DNA from: Chelydra serpentina
Taxonomy: Eukaryota > Chordata > Testudines > Chelydridae
Reading direction: 5' to 3'
Assembly: GCA_037349315.1 (NCBI GenBank)
Contig: JBAIAC010000004.1
Coordinates: 78,360,501-78,424,500, forward strand
Length of the DNA: 64,000 nt
The notes below the pieces were generated by a model. That model saw only the letters and a program-made list of their open reading frames with translations, had not been told where the DNA came from and did no database searches. The first letter of the stretch is position 1. Each line of letters opens with the position of its first letter. A program made the position numbers and the translations under genes. This document shows, in pieces, positions 33,988 to 46,409 of this stretch.

Positions 33988-34400
33988 GACACATTGGAAT
34001 TGGAAAAGGTACAAAAAAGGGCAACAAAAATTATTAGGGGTATGGAACAGCTTCCATATGAAGAGAGATTAATAAGACTGGGACTTTTCAGCTCGGAAAA
34101 GAGACAACTAACGGGGGGATATGTTAGAGGTCAAAAATCATGACAGGTGTGGAAAAAGTGTTGTTTACTCCTTCTCATAACACAGGAACTAGGAGTCACC
34201 AAATGAAATTAATAGGCAACAGGCTTGAAACAAACAAAAGGAAGTATTTCTTCACACAACACACAGTTAACCTGTGGGACTCATTCCCAGAGGATGTTGT
34301 GAAGGCCAAGACTATAACAGGGCTCAAAAAAGAACTAGATAAGTTCATGGAGAATAGGTCCATCAATGGCTAATAGCCACTATGGGCAGGAATGCAAAAC
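33988..34400 (+). repeat. CR1 LINE 3' fragment inside the DIRS remnant
   Basis: Encodes the LEKVQKRATKIIRGMEQLPYEE-type region in broken frames, then [20 protein letters not shown] (34230-34300), then the 3' end GGTCCATCAATGGCTAATAGCC. It splits the recombinase region of the DIRS element and so is younger than it. Confidence 0.8.
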
Positions 34401-34793
34401 CATGCTCTGAAGTGCAAGGAGTGTGAGAGTTGCAGGCTTTGATGGCAGAGCCTCCTTGCATGCAATTCTCCAAAGACAGTGATGTTGCGGCCCCAACTGA
34501 AATGTATGTCTGAAAGTGATCTCTGTTTCATTTGAAACCAGTGGTATATTTACCTGTCGTCTCTTTCCTAAACCACATTCATCTCCGAGGAGCAGCATCT
34601 ACACACACTGGATGTCAGATGATGTCTGGCCTCTTATCTGGACTGGACTAAACCCTTTCAGACGCTGCCTTGTGTGTTGTCATATGTAGACTGTATGAAG
34701 GGACAGGCAGTCTCCTCATGAACAATCTCTAAGTGAATAACTTCCTGTATCAAGACTACATATTAAACCACTTCATCTACACCCTCTCTCCTG

Positions 34794-35036
34794 GTGCAAA
34801 CTCATTCTACGAGAGCAAAAGTTACATCAGTAGTGTTCTTAAGTGACGTCTCAATATCGGTTATTTGCAGAGCTGCCAGGTGGTCATCGATACATACATT
34901 TATGAACCATTGTCATTATGGCAGCATCCAGAGCAGATGCAAACTTTGGGAAGGCGATCTTGTCTTTGTTTTAAATAGACTCCAAGCCCCATCTCCTGCA
35001 GGTACAATTCATAAGTCACCTAAGTGGAATACATAG
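34794..35036 (+). pseudogene. DIRS tyrosine recombinase, C-terminal part
   Basis: An 80-residue frame contains THSTRAKVTSV and CRAARWSSIHTFMNHCHYG. In tyrosine recombinases these correspond to the H-x-x-R block and the (A/R)-x-W-S...HT-F...Y block with the nucleophilic Tyr. The sequence reads H-C-H-Y, so the Tyr appears shifted or replaced. It is a remnant, not a complete enzyme. Confidence 0.55.
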
Positions 35037-35164
35037 CTGCATCTACTCAAAGAAAAAGCAGTTACTTACTTTAATTGTGGTTTTTCAAGATAGGATGCAG
35101 GTGTGTAGTCCACGATCCACCCTCCATCCCCTCTGCAATGGAGTTAAGTTTCTGGACATCCGGT

Positions 35165-35345
35165 GTGAAGGAACTGAGGGGGATTGGGGCAGCGCTGCCT
35201 CATATAGCCAGCGGTGGGGCTAAGGCCAAAAGGCACAAGCACTGCCCCTCTAAGCAAAATTCTCCAGCTCCAATACGCTGAGTGTGCACACACCCAAGTG
35301 TATTCCACATCTGCATCACATCTGGAACCACAGTTGCAGTAAGTA
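35165..35345 (-). repeat. Right inverted terminal repeat of the DIRS remnant
   Basis: The reverse complement matches 32870-33048 over most of its length, with scattered differences. The outermost part, TTGCAGTAAGTAACAGTTTT, is itself inverted relative to AGCAGTTACTTACTTTAATT at about 35058. Confidence 0.7.
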
Positions 35346-36897
35346 ACAGTTTTGTTTCCCTATAAGAAATCAAATTTAAAGTAATGACATCTTTTTTATA
35401 GAAAAGCTGAGTATGTCTGAATTTTGCCTGTGGTGTGCATGGGGCAGAAGGTGTAATTTTTTTTATTGAGGGAAGTACAGGAAAGGAGGAGGGTTTTATT
35501 GGGTTTTTTTAAGAGGTATCTGTTTGAAGCTGCTCAGGCGTTTGGAATATTGGAATAAATCCCTTGGAAGATGGATGAGAGGACAGAAGGCAGGTGAGGA
35601 AGCAAAAGTGCATGATGAAATCATTTTCCCTATGACTCTGTAATTTGCCACATGAGCCTCACCTCTCATATATGGTGTGTATGTCATCTGTAATATGCAT
35701 TAAAATATTATACTATTACAAATTCTTCCAGTATTTGAAAATGCTTTGCTATGGGGCCCAATTCTGCTCCCTTTGCAAAACTGGCAAAACTCCCAATAAC
35801 TTCAGCAAAAAATAATACAAATGCAGAACAAGGTTTAAGTCAAAAATACAAACACAACTTGCTCTTCAGGAATCCTCTATTTCCAAAGCTGTTGATTATG
35901 TAACCCTCATTCCCTCTCCCAGTGCTTTGCATGCCACCCTTGAAGACTTATTGTTTTGTGACTAAACTTTTTCTGGGCACCATATAACTGCATGTGCACA
36001 CATTTTAATCAAACATTTTTTGTTTTCTTTTTTCCAAAATGTTTTTTTTAAACCATTGGTAAGAGAGCAGCACAAATGCACATGACCTCAGTGAAGTGGA
36101 TACTAAATAATTGGATCAACAAAATAGCTTGCAAGTACTATACAAATTTATATCTTATTTATGACGTTGTGAATTGTATGTTATTGAAGTGCTGACATAT
36201 AGCTAGCATCCAAGTCTTTAATTCTAAAGCTGTCGATGATTCAAAATAAACAATTATATTCAATAAGCATGCAAGAATAAAAATTATATTCACTTGTTTC
36301 ACTTTCATTTCTTATTTTACTTTTTATTTGGCTACTTGTATATTAAAAAACTGAAATGTAGAATGTCAGGCTTATTTAGCATCTGGTTAAACATGACCTA
36401 AGCCATTGTCACCAGCTGAATGATACCCTTTAAGCAGAAATATTTGTCAGTACTATCTTGATTACGCAGCAGTCAATGCCATTCACTGTCTTTAGGCTAA
36501 TGTGGTTCTCTGGGATGCTGCCCAATTAAGCAGATTCCCTGGTTAGTGCATCTGATTAAGTGGAAGTATAGTGAACTGTATGTGAATTATACTAATACAA
36601 CTCAGATGCACTTGGTTCACCAAACTTTCACTCTGATATAAATGTAGGGAGAATTTTTCCTTTTTGAACGATATTGTAGAAGTCCTTCTCAGCATAGCAA
36701 TTAAATACTATGAGAACGGGCATTTTAGAAGCTTGACAGATTACCTTAGACAGATCTTTGTTGCCAAAATTGGAGATGATGCTACCTATCCAGGACTTAG
36801 AATTAATTTAGATGTTTGTAATGTACATTGATAATGCAAAAGACTATGCATATGCTATATCATTATTTAGTAAAATAATGTCAAGTAAATCAGAAAA
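35346..36897. other. No recognised feature
   Basis: AT-rich. A short GGGCCCAATTCTGCTCCCTT piece near 35755 resembles decayed palindromic repeats. Confidence 0.4.
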
Positions 36898-37032
36898 TCA
36901 TAGAATCATAGAATCTCAGGATTGGAAGGGACCTCAGGAGGCCATCTAGTCCAACCCCCTGCTCAAAGCAGGACCAACCCAACTAAATCATCCCAGCCAG
37001 GGCTTTGTCAAGCCTGACCTTAAAAATACAGA
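36898..37032 (-). repeat. CR1 3'-end fragment (minus strand)
   Basis: ATAGAATCATAGAATCTCAG then GGAAGGGACCTCAGGAGGCC and CCAACCCCCTGCTCAAAGCA: the terminal repeat and 3' UTR of CR1 on the other strand, breaking off near 37030. Confidence 0.85.
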
Positions 37033-38219
37033 GTCACTTCTCAAATGTTCTCCTTAATTCTTCTCCCTGTGCCTGTGTATAGTGAGTAGGGTGACTATCC
37101 CCTCCAGACATTTTGAAAATAAGCTATAAGGAATAAACATTTTTCACTTGTATGTATGAGGCATGTATACAAATCCCACGGTAGCAGGTTTTATCTATGC
37201 TTCGTTAATAGATGAGTTCTGGTGCAAATTTTATGTCTAAATAAGTTGTACTAAATATAGGCTAAATTAGGCTTTAGGGGGGGGAAATCAACATCCTGAA
37301 TGCTTTATAATTAAAGCAGTAGGAAATGAAGGAAACCTGTCTGGCAAGCAAGCTGATGAGCTCAGGGAGGGCCTAATTAAAATCTCTGCTGCTCACGCTC
37401 ATTTATCTGATATGCTTATTTCCTCCCTCAAATCAACAATTTTTATTAGGTAAGAATTAGCAATATAGAGAGAAATTTGCACCAGTTTGAGCATGTGCAA
37501 TATTTATAGGCAACACCAATATGTGAGCTTGTATTTGCGCATATATATTAAAAGCCCTTTCAAAATGTAGCCTGTAATGTTCCATATCTCGGACATTTAT
37601 GGATCTTAATGACCTGACACTGGGTGTTAATTTTCATTGATTGGTGGGTTTAATTACAAAACTGAAGGTCAGGTATATAGAGACAAAATGGAGAATAAAT
37701 GCAAATAGAAAGGGGGAACTTGTTATATAGAGCTGCATGCAAGAGCAAAGCTGCTTTGCACTGCCACATCTACTTTTAGAAAGGAAGGAAATTAGAAGCA
37801 TCTAGGTATGGTATGAAGTCTAAAATCTCTTATTTTAAAACACAGGAAAGAGTTCAGGTTTCTTTCTTGGCATCTGCCCACTCACTTGCTGACAAACACA
37901 AAATAACCACCATGAAGAAACAAAAGGTATGTTCCACTGTCCTTCCAATGCTAATAGTCTACCAAAGCAAAACTAACTTTCTAGTGCAGCTGGCTGAACA
38001 ATTCCAAATGTATTCAACAATTTTTGTCTACTTATGATTTATTTGTGCAGACTGTTTTTTTTTTTTTTTCTCATACTGATCTTGTTTCTCAGAATTATCC
38101 ATCAAATATTTCTGCAAATAATTCTTGGTCTGTAGTTCCTTTGCGAGCCATTAAGAGTATTTTTTAAATTGTTTCCATTAGTAAAATAGGTCAAATTGAC
38201 AGTTTTGTTTTGTTTTTTT
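37033..38219. other. No recognised feature
   Basis: AT-rich, possibly unique sequence. No coding signature. Confidence 0.4.
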
Positions 38220-40080
38220 AATAAAAAAGCTTCCTGTCACATTCTGGGGTGCAATCCAGACCAGTGGAAGAGTTGTCACCTCTTACTCTGTAGCCCCAAA
38301 TGCCTCCCAATTCTTTGCTACTGTGGCTCTCTGTCTTCGATGCCCACAATCAGACACCAGCATGCATTCTGTCTATGTATTGGATAGCCCTGATCCAACG
38401 CTTTGTATCCTGGAGCCTGCCCGCATCACCAGACTCCCTCTGGTCTTCACCAGCCTTAGTTAATAACAAGATGACTCCACAGTCTGCCCAGCCCTGAATT
38501 TCCCCAAAAATTTGTGTTCTGAAATATCCAGCCCTGTCCTTGATGGCTCAGAGGAATAAGGTTAGTTGCTCTTGTAAAGAGACAAAACCATATCACCACT
38601 TATTAACATAACTGGGGTAATTGCACCCTTTCATTTAAACACCTTTTATAGTAAAAAATAAAACAAATTTATTAACAATAGGACTTTGGTTAAGTGGTGC
38701 TAAGTAAAAGGAATAAACTTAGAAAGGCTTACAAGCAAATGAAAATGAAAACATGCATCTCAAAAACTAAAACTTTATCTAGCAAGATACAGGTGTCCTT
38801 CAAGATGGTTTCTGTCACCAGCCATTCTTCCCAGCCATGGCTGACTTTGCCTCAGCCAGGACCTTCCACAAAAGTACAAGGTACTAGCTTCCCTTGTTAT
38901 CTTAAGTGAACGATCTTTGCCTGAGCAAGTTTCTCACCTGTATTCCGTTCTAGAGACCTCAACGCCTTTCCCCTTAGTTGTAGAACCTATCTTTCTCAGC
39001 TCCCAAGAGCTCTGTTCCCTTTTGTCTGTCTAGTGATGGATGCTTAAAATGGCTCTGTCCTTCCTTGTATCTCCCAAAGTCCAATAAACCTTGCTTCTGG
39101 AGGCAGGAAACCCGCCAGCTTGCTGTGTCCACTAGGAAGTTGACATCTTGCTGTTCTTCCCTTCTTGTGGGCTTCCCACCTCCTGGTATGTAAATATGGC
39201 TTCCATTGTTTTGATTCTACCATGTTTTGTTTACCTAGGAGACAGGTAAATAGCCCCGCCCCCCTCCACCCCCCAATCTGGGCAGGAACTGTTTCTTCCT
39301 TTATTTGCCACACACTTTAAAACATAATCCGTGAGTATTCATAGTTCCTCATATTGTGTTTAATACAGTCATTTCACAATGATATTAATCACTAAAGACC
39401 TTACATGATACAATATTAGTGTATTCAAGCCATTGATTCAATTGTTTGAGGTTTGGCCTCCTCCCCTTCCCCTTCTATATATCTCAGATGAAGTTTCTCT
39501 TCCCTGCTGGGATGTAGCTATACTGTCTCTTCCCCCAACTTTCAGAGGAGTAGCTGTGTTAGTCTGGATCTGTAGAAGCGACAAAGAGTTCTGTGGCACC
39601 TTATAGACTAACAGACATATTGGAGCATAAGCTTTTGTGGGTGAATACCCACTTCTTCAGATGCATGCAGTGGAAATGTCCTGGGGCAGGTACCTGCATG
39701 CATCTGAAGAAGTGGGTATTCACCCACGAAAGCTTATGCTCCAATACCTCTGTTAGTCTATAAGGTGCCACAGGACTCTTTGTCGCTTCCCCCAACTTGT
39801 TAGCTTGATAGCTTTATATATCTGATATATAAAATGAATTCTCATGGTCTTTCAAAGTACTTTGAAACTGACTGGCCTGTGGAGAAACCACATTCTTTTG
39901 TTTAGGGTGGGGTAACTCCTATTTGACTAGAAACACATTTTAAGAATTATAATTTCAGTTTTCATCCATAACTTTGCCTCAGTTCCTTGCCTGTACATTA
40001 CATAATATTAATAACCAGTGAGTTATAAGCTTTCCAGTTATGTATTACATGACACTGTTTAGATACAGATTATAACAGTC
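38220..40080 (-). repeat. Old LTR-type repeat, second copy
   Basis: Blocks match 9.1-11.2 kb in the same order, as listed there, ending with GTATTACATGACACTGTTTAG near 40042. It includes AATAAACCTTGCTTCTGGAG and TTATTAACAATAGG stretches typical of LTR-type repeats. It is interrupted by the foldback element at 39542-39786. A retroviral or Ty3/gypsy origin is inferred only. Confidence 0.45.
39542..39786. mobile_element. Foldback element 1 (inverted dimer, 245 bp)
   Basis: A short head (TCAGAGGAGTAGCTGTGTTAG...) is followed by two 95-bp arms (39575-39669 and 39695-39789) that are inverted copies with four mismatches, around a 25-bp spacer. The target TTCCCCCAACTT (12 bp, possibly 13) stands on both sides (39530-39541 and 39787-39798). 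The right arm and right duplication share a few bases, so that edge is ambiguous. Duplication length suits target-primed reverse transcription more than a cut-and-paste transposase. Same family as the 63.4-kb element. Confidence 0.75.
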
Positions 40081-41108
40081 AGTAGGGTATGAAGACGGGG
40101 GGCTTAGTGTCACACTTCGCTGCTATGCAGCAGCATCCGAATTTCCTCTTCCTTCAGTTGTCCATGTCTCTCTCTCTCACTTTATTTAAAGCAAATGAAA
40201 GGATTGTCTCAGATACAAAGTTAGGGATAAAAAGCCTTGGTACAGAACTGGTGACAGATGACATTGCCCCTCTGCGTGGCTACTAAAGCAAGGGGGGTCC
40301 TAACCAAGACCCATGTCAATGGCAATCTTTCGCTTGGTTTCACTGGGTGCTGGAACAGGCCCTTAGATACTTTGTCAAGATTTTTGTCTTGGGGGAAATC
40401 TCAGCAACCTGAAGACTGGGCAACCAGGTGGCAGTTCGTAATAAAGAGAGAGAACATCTGTCAAAAGAGTCTGTCAGGTGATAAAAATAATCTGTTTCTT
40501 ACAATAACTGGTAGTTAGCAGCAAATATCTTCTCATGCCTGGAAGAACAGATTTTTTTAAACAGTGGGATTGTGATTACTCTGTCTCTGATGCACTTTAT
40601 TGAACTTCAAAGAGCCAAGAGTTTTCTAGAGGTATTCAGTTCTCCCTGCTTTAGGTCCAGATCAGCATGAAATGTTAAAAGGAGCCAGACTAAATAAAAA
40701 CTACAGCAGACTCACTAATTTTCATGTGCTGCAGGGCTTTCATCATTTTTATTCTTTATATACAGAGGTATTGCTATAGTACCATGCCCCACTGGGCCAC
40801 AATGAGGTATGTGTTCTATTAAAAATGTGATTAGTATCCACAGGTGCCGCAGTGCACTGGACTATACATGCAATGGAAAAGCATGGCTCTTTGAAATGGA
40901 AATGTGGAGCTGGCCTCTGAGTGCTATGCATATGCTATATGAAATATTACATTTTAATGCAGCTTACCTCTTTCCCCAGTAATATGAAAAAAGGAATCTC
41001 CCACCATTGCCCTTGACTACACAACCCAAATCTTCATTCTTCCTCCATGTTAAGGCACTTCCAGGTCTGACCTCTGGGGCCTAACCAGACACACAGATGT
41101 GGTTTTGC
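40081..41108. other. No recognised feature
   Basis: No repeat boundaries, coding or RNA signature recognised. Confidence 0.35.
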
Positions 41109-41403
41109 CTTCTTGTCTTCACTACCCGCCGGATCGGCGGGTAGCAATCGATCTTTCGGGGATCAATTTTTTGCGTCTCGTTTAGACGCGATTAATCGAT
41201 CCCCGAAAGCGCTCCCCGTTGGCTCCGGAAATCCACCTCATCGAAAGGTGGAAGCGGAGTCGACAGGGGAGCGGCAGTGATCAACTCGCCGCCATCCTCA
41301 TGGCCAGGTAAGTCGATTACGATACGCCGACTTCAGCTACGTTATTCACGTAGCTGAAGCTGCTTATCGTAGATCGACCCCCTCCCCTAGTGTAGGCCTG
41401 GGC
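41109..41403. mobile_element. Multi-hairpin MITE, copy 2 (about 295 bp)
   Basis: Related to 12172-12469. In order: hairpin CTACCCGCCG-GAT-CGGCGGGTAG (41122-41144), a long stem pairing CTTTCGGGGATC with GATCCCCGAAAG around TTTAGACGCG, hairpin CCACCTCATCGAAAGGTGG, and CTTCAGCTACGT-TATTC-ACGTAGCTGAAG. The last stem is identical to that in copy 1. Outer ends are less clear than in copy 1. Confidence 0.75.
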
Positions 41404-41539
41404 TAAGGTAGGTCTAAACTTTCGGTGGCATGTTGTTGACACTGCACATCCAGGTAGCAGGAGTATAAATAGCAGTGAGATGGTGAGGCACTGCTTAGAT
41501 GAGAAGAGTACAGACATGCCAGAACCCTAAGATGTATAC

Positions 41540-41736
41540 CAGGGATTGGCAACCTTTGGCACACAGCCCGCCAGGGTAAGCCCCCTGGCAGGCTGGGCCA
41601 TTTTGTTTACCTGCCACGTCCACAGGTTCAGCTAACCGTAGCTCCCACTGGCCGCAGTTTGCCGCTCCAGGTAAACGAACCGGCCTGCCAGGGAGCTTAC
41701 CTTGGAGGGCCGTGTGCCAAAGGTTGCTGATCCCTG
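41540..41736. mobile_element. hAT MITE (197 bp)
   Basis: It begins CAGGGATTGGCAACCTTTGG and ends in the inverse, CCAAAGGTTGCTGATCCCTG. The 8-bp ATGTATAC is duplicated at 41532-41539 and 41737-41744. GC-rich interior with CCAGGTAAACGAACCGG blocks. A common amniote hAT MITE style. Confidence 0.9.
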
Positions 41737-41744
41737 ATGTATAC

Positions 41745-43716
41745 CCTACATGCCCAAGCAATGCCTCCCATGTCTACATTGCTATTTTTAGTAGTGTAGT
41801 GAACTGCTGCCCCACTGCAATGAAAGACTCTGGCAGTGGGATACTACACTGCTGAAAAGAGAAGCGTAGGTGTGTGATCAACCCATTCTTTGAGAGAAAG
41901 TGGATTACAGAGGTGGCTGAGGCTGCTCATCAGATGCCAGAGGCTTCCTGTGTCCCTCCTTTTCCCCTCTGATTTTTCCAGCATTTCCTGCCACTTTGGA
42001 ACTGATCAGACAGTGTTTTAGAAGTTGCTACACACAGACAAAAGCCATCAAGTTGAATTTAGGGCTTTGCTTTGCTTGGCCAAAAAAAATAAGATGAATT
42101 TCCACACAATCCACAAGAATGGCAAGTTAGCCATTGAATATTTTGTATTTATAGATGCTAAAATAAAGGTCTTCAAAACTCATGTCTCGGAGCATAAACA
42201 GACCATGTACAGAAGTCAAGATGGATTTTTTCCTCTATGTACAGATTTGCACAACTGGCTATTTGTTTTTTCTCTTAAGCATTAGGTATTCAGATCTTCC
42301 TAGAGATAGGATACTGGACTTGATGGGTAAGTGGTTTGATTTGATGTTAAAAGGTACCCTGTCACATAGAAGGGTCAGATGCCACCCAGCCCCTCATACT
42401 CTCTTCTTCTCATCGTTTCCAGTCTCCCTACTTCCAAATTTCCGGAATCTTTCCCCTTCCCCACAAACCTCTCTCTGTTCATTCAAGGTCCTCCATAATC
42501 TTCCTTTGCTTCCCTGTCTTCAACTCCTTCCACTCTGCCTCCTACAGGAAGCCAGGAGTTGAATCTCCTTTTCCATTCCCTGCCTTGTTAGGTTCCTCTC
42601 TTTCCATTCTATAGTCAATCATTCAGAGAGCATTGGAAGATGAAGACTGACTCAAGTCAGAAAATAAGTTGGGCCAGCTACCTATACAAGTCCCAGCTGT
42701 CGGTCATCTTGTCAAACAGTGGATACAATGGCCCCTAGAGGCAGGAGATGAGTAACACTTTTTAAAAAAATGCTTCCTGTCTGACGGCCTCCATGATTAC
42801 TAAAGCTGCTTCTGTGATCTCCACAGCTGATTGGCAGGCCTGGAAGGGAGACTCAGAACACTAGTTAGCTCCCTATACACGCTACTACATAAAGCTTTGA
42901 GAAAAGGAAAGAACATCTCAGTTCTGTACATCGTCATCGTCCTATTAGCACAAAGGCCAGCACTGTGTCAGTGATGAGGTCAGCACTATACCGGAGTGGA
43001 AGAGGCCTAGCCCCTTTCCAGAAGGGACTACTGAGTATTCACATCAAGAACAAATTGTGGCCATGAGACTACACTGAGCCAGAGACATGTGGGGGAAAGT
43101 GAGGGAGGGAGAAAATGGAAATAAACAGAAAGAGGTTCTATAGGTAGTAGGTGGAGAAAAAAAAAAGAAAAAAAGAGGAACTTTGACAAGTCCCTGAGAA
43201 TAAGCACGGTAAGTGCCCTTTCCTGTGCTGTGCAATGTACACGGGATTCTCAGTGAAGGACAAAAGTGTATGTAGGTACATGATCTGGGGAACTAGATTG
43301 AGGAAATTCCTAAATCAGTAAGACCATGAAGATTTGTATCACTGTTGAGTGCCGGGAATGTGATGATGGGATTGATATTGTGACAGGGGATGGACATGGA
43401 GTTGGCTGCTAGAATAGGATTGATTCTGAAGAACTCCCAGATCTTAACACCATTGACCTCGACCCTAACAGAGAAAACAAGCTCATTGAGAACTGAATAT
43501 TCAAAAAGCTAAACCCAGACCAAAATAAACTATCTACTGGGGAAGAGATTAGAAATCAAAACAAGACAGATCACTCATTAGCCAAAACTTCTCACTAGCT
43601 GATCCCTCACAACAGTGAAATATGGAAAACAAAGCAGAGCTCTACAAAATATAGAAATAGTGATTACAAACTGGAGTGTGAGCATGAAGCAGTGTCTCCT
43701 GCCTAGCTGTTAGGGC
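41745..43716. other. No firm feature
   Basis: A MITE-like piece (GTCTACATTGCTATTTTTAG near 41774) adjoins the hAT element. The remainder holds short open frames without recognisable domains. Confidence 0.35.
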
Positions 43717-43956
43717 TAGGGTGACCAGACGTCCTGATAAAATCGGGACCATCCCGATTTTTGATCATTTGTCCTGCGTCCTGACTGATGGTCGGTCGGG
43801 ACGCCTTTTGTCCCGATTTTAAGTTTTCTTCTGGTTTTTTTTCCCCCCCGCCCCTCGACAATTTCCGGCGGCAGAGGCTCTTCCTTTTTTTTTTTTGGCT
43901 CGACAACTTCTGGGCGGGAAGTCCCGATTTTCAGGTCTTCTCATCTGGTCACCCTA
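43717..43956. mobile_element. hAT-like MITE with CCCGAT repeats, copy 2 (240 bp)
   Basis: TAGGGTGACCAGA ... TCTGGTCACCCTA termini; the 8-bp GTTAGGGC is duplicated at 43709-43716 and 43957-43964. It shares GTC(C/T)(C/T)GATAAAATCGGGAC and GGTCGGGACGCCTTTTGTCC blocks with 30536-30758, with differences in the centre. Confidence 0.88.
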
Positions 43957-43964
43957 GTTAGGGC

Positions 43965-44540
43965 CCAAGGTGGCAGTTACACCCAATGGTTCACCTGTGG
44001 CAGCAACCTTGCCTAGGGAGTGCTTCTCTTGAGGGAAGCCCCATGTAATGGGTACAGTTCTTGATGGCAACCCTGCCTGGTTGGTTCAGTTCCCAGGCAG
44101 CAGTTCTGCTTAATGGCTACAGTTCTCTCTACCAGGTTCTGACCCAGGGCCCTAGGAGATTGGTTCAGCTTTGCTCACCTCATGGTACCTCACATCAGCC
44201 TCAAGTCAGCTTCCCTGGTTCACTTCCTACCTCCCTCTGCATCCTCTGCCATCTGTCCCTGAGGAATGCTGCCTTCTGGGCTTCCTGCCCTGGTTACCAG
44301 TCTCCAGTGTCATGGCTTCCCCATTCCTTTGTTTGGTGCAGGATCCAACTACATCTCCCCTGGAGCTCCCGGAGCATATCCTTCACCCTGGTTTTCCAGC
44401 CCCGACTGAGCTGTCTGGATACCTTTTAAATCCTGTCTCCAATCCGAGCATGCTCGGCATGGGCAGAGAGGTGGAGCCTCCTGAGCCCAGTGTTGCTCCT
44501 TAACTCCCTCCTGTCCAGTGAGGGGTTAATACGCCATCGC
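43965..44540 (-). repeat. Possible LTR remnant (minus strand)
   Basis: CT-rich text with CTTTTAAATCCTG near 44425 (TATA-like TTTAAAAG on the minus strand) and GAGGGGTTAATA near 44520 resembles the promoter side of reptile LTRs. No ends or target duplication seen. Confidence 0.3.
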
Positions 44541-44769
44541 AGGGAGGACACAAAATACAGTGGAAAGCCAAAGATAAGTGATTGTGAAACGAATGTGATA
44601 AAGGAGAGCATCTCAGTGCAGCACTGCGGTATCATCATGTCAGCAAAAATGCCAGCGTTGTAAAGTTAGCACTGAGGGCAGCACAGTACTTGATAGGGAG
44701 TTGAAGACTGGCCTGCCTTTCCAGAATGGCATCAATAGTTCAGCAGAGTGGGAGCAAAGCGTCTGGACG

Positions 44770-45058
44770 AATCACCTCCTGGCCATAGAGGGTTGTCTAC
44801 ATAGCATTTTGGAGTGAGCAAGAGTGAACCTCCTAGCCTCAGTTACTCTAAAAATAGCAGGGTAGACCATGCTTTGAAGTTGTGGATTAGACTGGAGCTC
44901 AGGCTCTGAAGCCTAGGGATGGGGGTTGGCTTCAGGTCAAAGCATTTTCTGCTCAGCTATCATCAGAGGGCTAGTGCAAGCCCTGCTAGCCCAAGTCTGT
45001 TGACCTAGGCTAGGAGGCTTGCTCCCACTTGGTCCAAAATGCAGTGTAGACATACCAA
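44770..45058. repeat. MITE-like repeat with GTCTACA ends
   Basis: It begins GTTGTCTACATAGCATTTTG and ends CAAAATGCAGTGTAGACATA, which are inverted. The interior carries CTAGCC blocks in both senses. Target duplication not resolved. Confidence 0.6.
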
Positions 45059-46240
45059 GACACACTCAGGGAAAAGACAGGCAGAGAGAGAGAGAAGAGA
45101 GAAATTTAACAGGCATCATAAGAAAAGACAGAACCCAGAAACGACACTGGAAACAGGATAAAGGACCAAGCAAAAATTAATCAGGACCAATGTCCATGGG
45201 GCAGGAAAGGCTAAGTGACCGGGCAGTTATTTCTGCAGAGAACTCAGAAGCAAGGCTGATAGACTCGGATGAGTTAGTTAATGAGAGAGCCTTTTCTTAA
45301 GCAAAGAAGATCCCTTTAAAAAGAGTACTAAGTGGTGATTGCAGGGTTGAGTGTTTGGTTTTTTTGGGTGTGTGTGGGGGGGTCTTTTTGGCAACAGGGG
45401 AGGAGAAAGCCTGGGCTTTGAGTCGCTGACCTGGGCCGAGAACGGATCATGACATCTAATAGATCTGATTTCAGTGATACCACTATAAATCCAGCATAAC
45501 TCCTCTGAAGGCAATGGAATTATTCCATGTCATTAGTCTAATTTTAAAAGGGACAGGAAGAATCCAACCCTTCATATGATCTTGCTATGGGTAGACAGGT
45601 TGGATGTGATTCTTTTTTTTTTCTCACTTACACTGGTATAATTTATAACTTTATGGATATAAATGAGATTACACAAGCATAAAATTTGTGTGATGGAAGA
45701 ATCAGGTTTATAATGTTTATAATCTAGCATTTTGTACTAGCTGAATTTTTACAAAATCAGAAAGGCATTTTGGTTGCCCCCTTTGTACATAGCTTGGTAG
45801 AAGAAAGGTCTCTCCCCAGCTGACGATAGGATGAACATGCATGACTGCAGAACCCAAATATTGGTAATGGGCATGATAGTGATATCTATGCCCTTGGTGA
45901 AATGAGAGGGTTTAATTTCTAAACTATCCACATATGGGAATGAACAGTCTTCACTCTGCTCTGCAGTGACCCCATGCAATGACCTTGTGATCATGATTAA
46001 GGAATTGTTATTGTTTGTGGTTTCAGATTAAACTGACTTCTAAAGATGTTTGTTCATATTTTCCCCTCATGGGGTCACTACTGTGCAGAGTTAAGGTTGT
46101 TCGGGTGCCTTAAGTATCCATTTCCATACCTTAATGGATGTCTGGATTTCTTTTCAGTGTATCCATAGATCTGAATTTCCAGGTTTATTATGCTTGGCTT
46201 TGTCATAATTACATCATCCCTGTAATGCTTCTTATTCTTA
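45059..46240. other. No recognised feature
   Basis: Purine-rich stretch near 45060-45160, then AT-rich DNA. Confidence 0.35.
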
Positions 46241-46390
46241 AAGCTTGTCTACATGGCCCCACAGTGCTGCTATGGGGGATGAGAGTTGCAGTGCATGGTA
46301 AAATGGTGCACTGTAACTGCTCTGCATGAGCCCTGCTGGCGTGAACTAAAAGTGATTTAGTTCATGTTAACATAATCCCATTTCAAACAG
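46241..46390. repeat. MITE fragment
   Basis: Starts AAGCTTGTCTACATGGCCCC and includes GTGATTTAGTTCATGTTAAC, pieces I recall from a reptile MITE. The second terminus is missing. Confidence 0.4.
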
Positions 46391-46409
46391 GACTCATGTC
46401 ATTGGCAAA

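Larger units (their letters stand above)
32838..35345 (+). mobile_element. DIRS-type tyrosine-recombinase retrotransposon remnant
   Basis: The left segment (about 32870-33048) and right segment (about 35165-35325) are inverted copies of each other; for example AGAATTTTGC-CTAG at 32934 and its complement near 35248, and CCTCAGTTCC at 33027 against GGAACTGAGG at 35168. Between them are a Cys/His-rich gag-like frame (33160-33300), a core-binding-like YR segment (33840-33975), an inserted CR1 (33988-34400) and the YR C-terminal part (34794-35036). Inverted terminal repeats plus a tyrosine recombinase define DIRS elements. RT and RNase H are not visible, so a large internal deletion is inferred. 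Confidence 0.7.
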
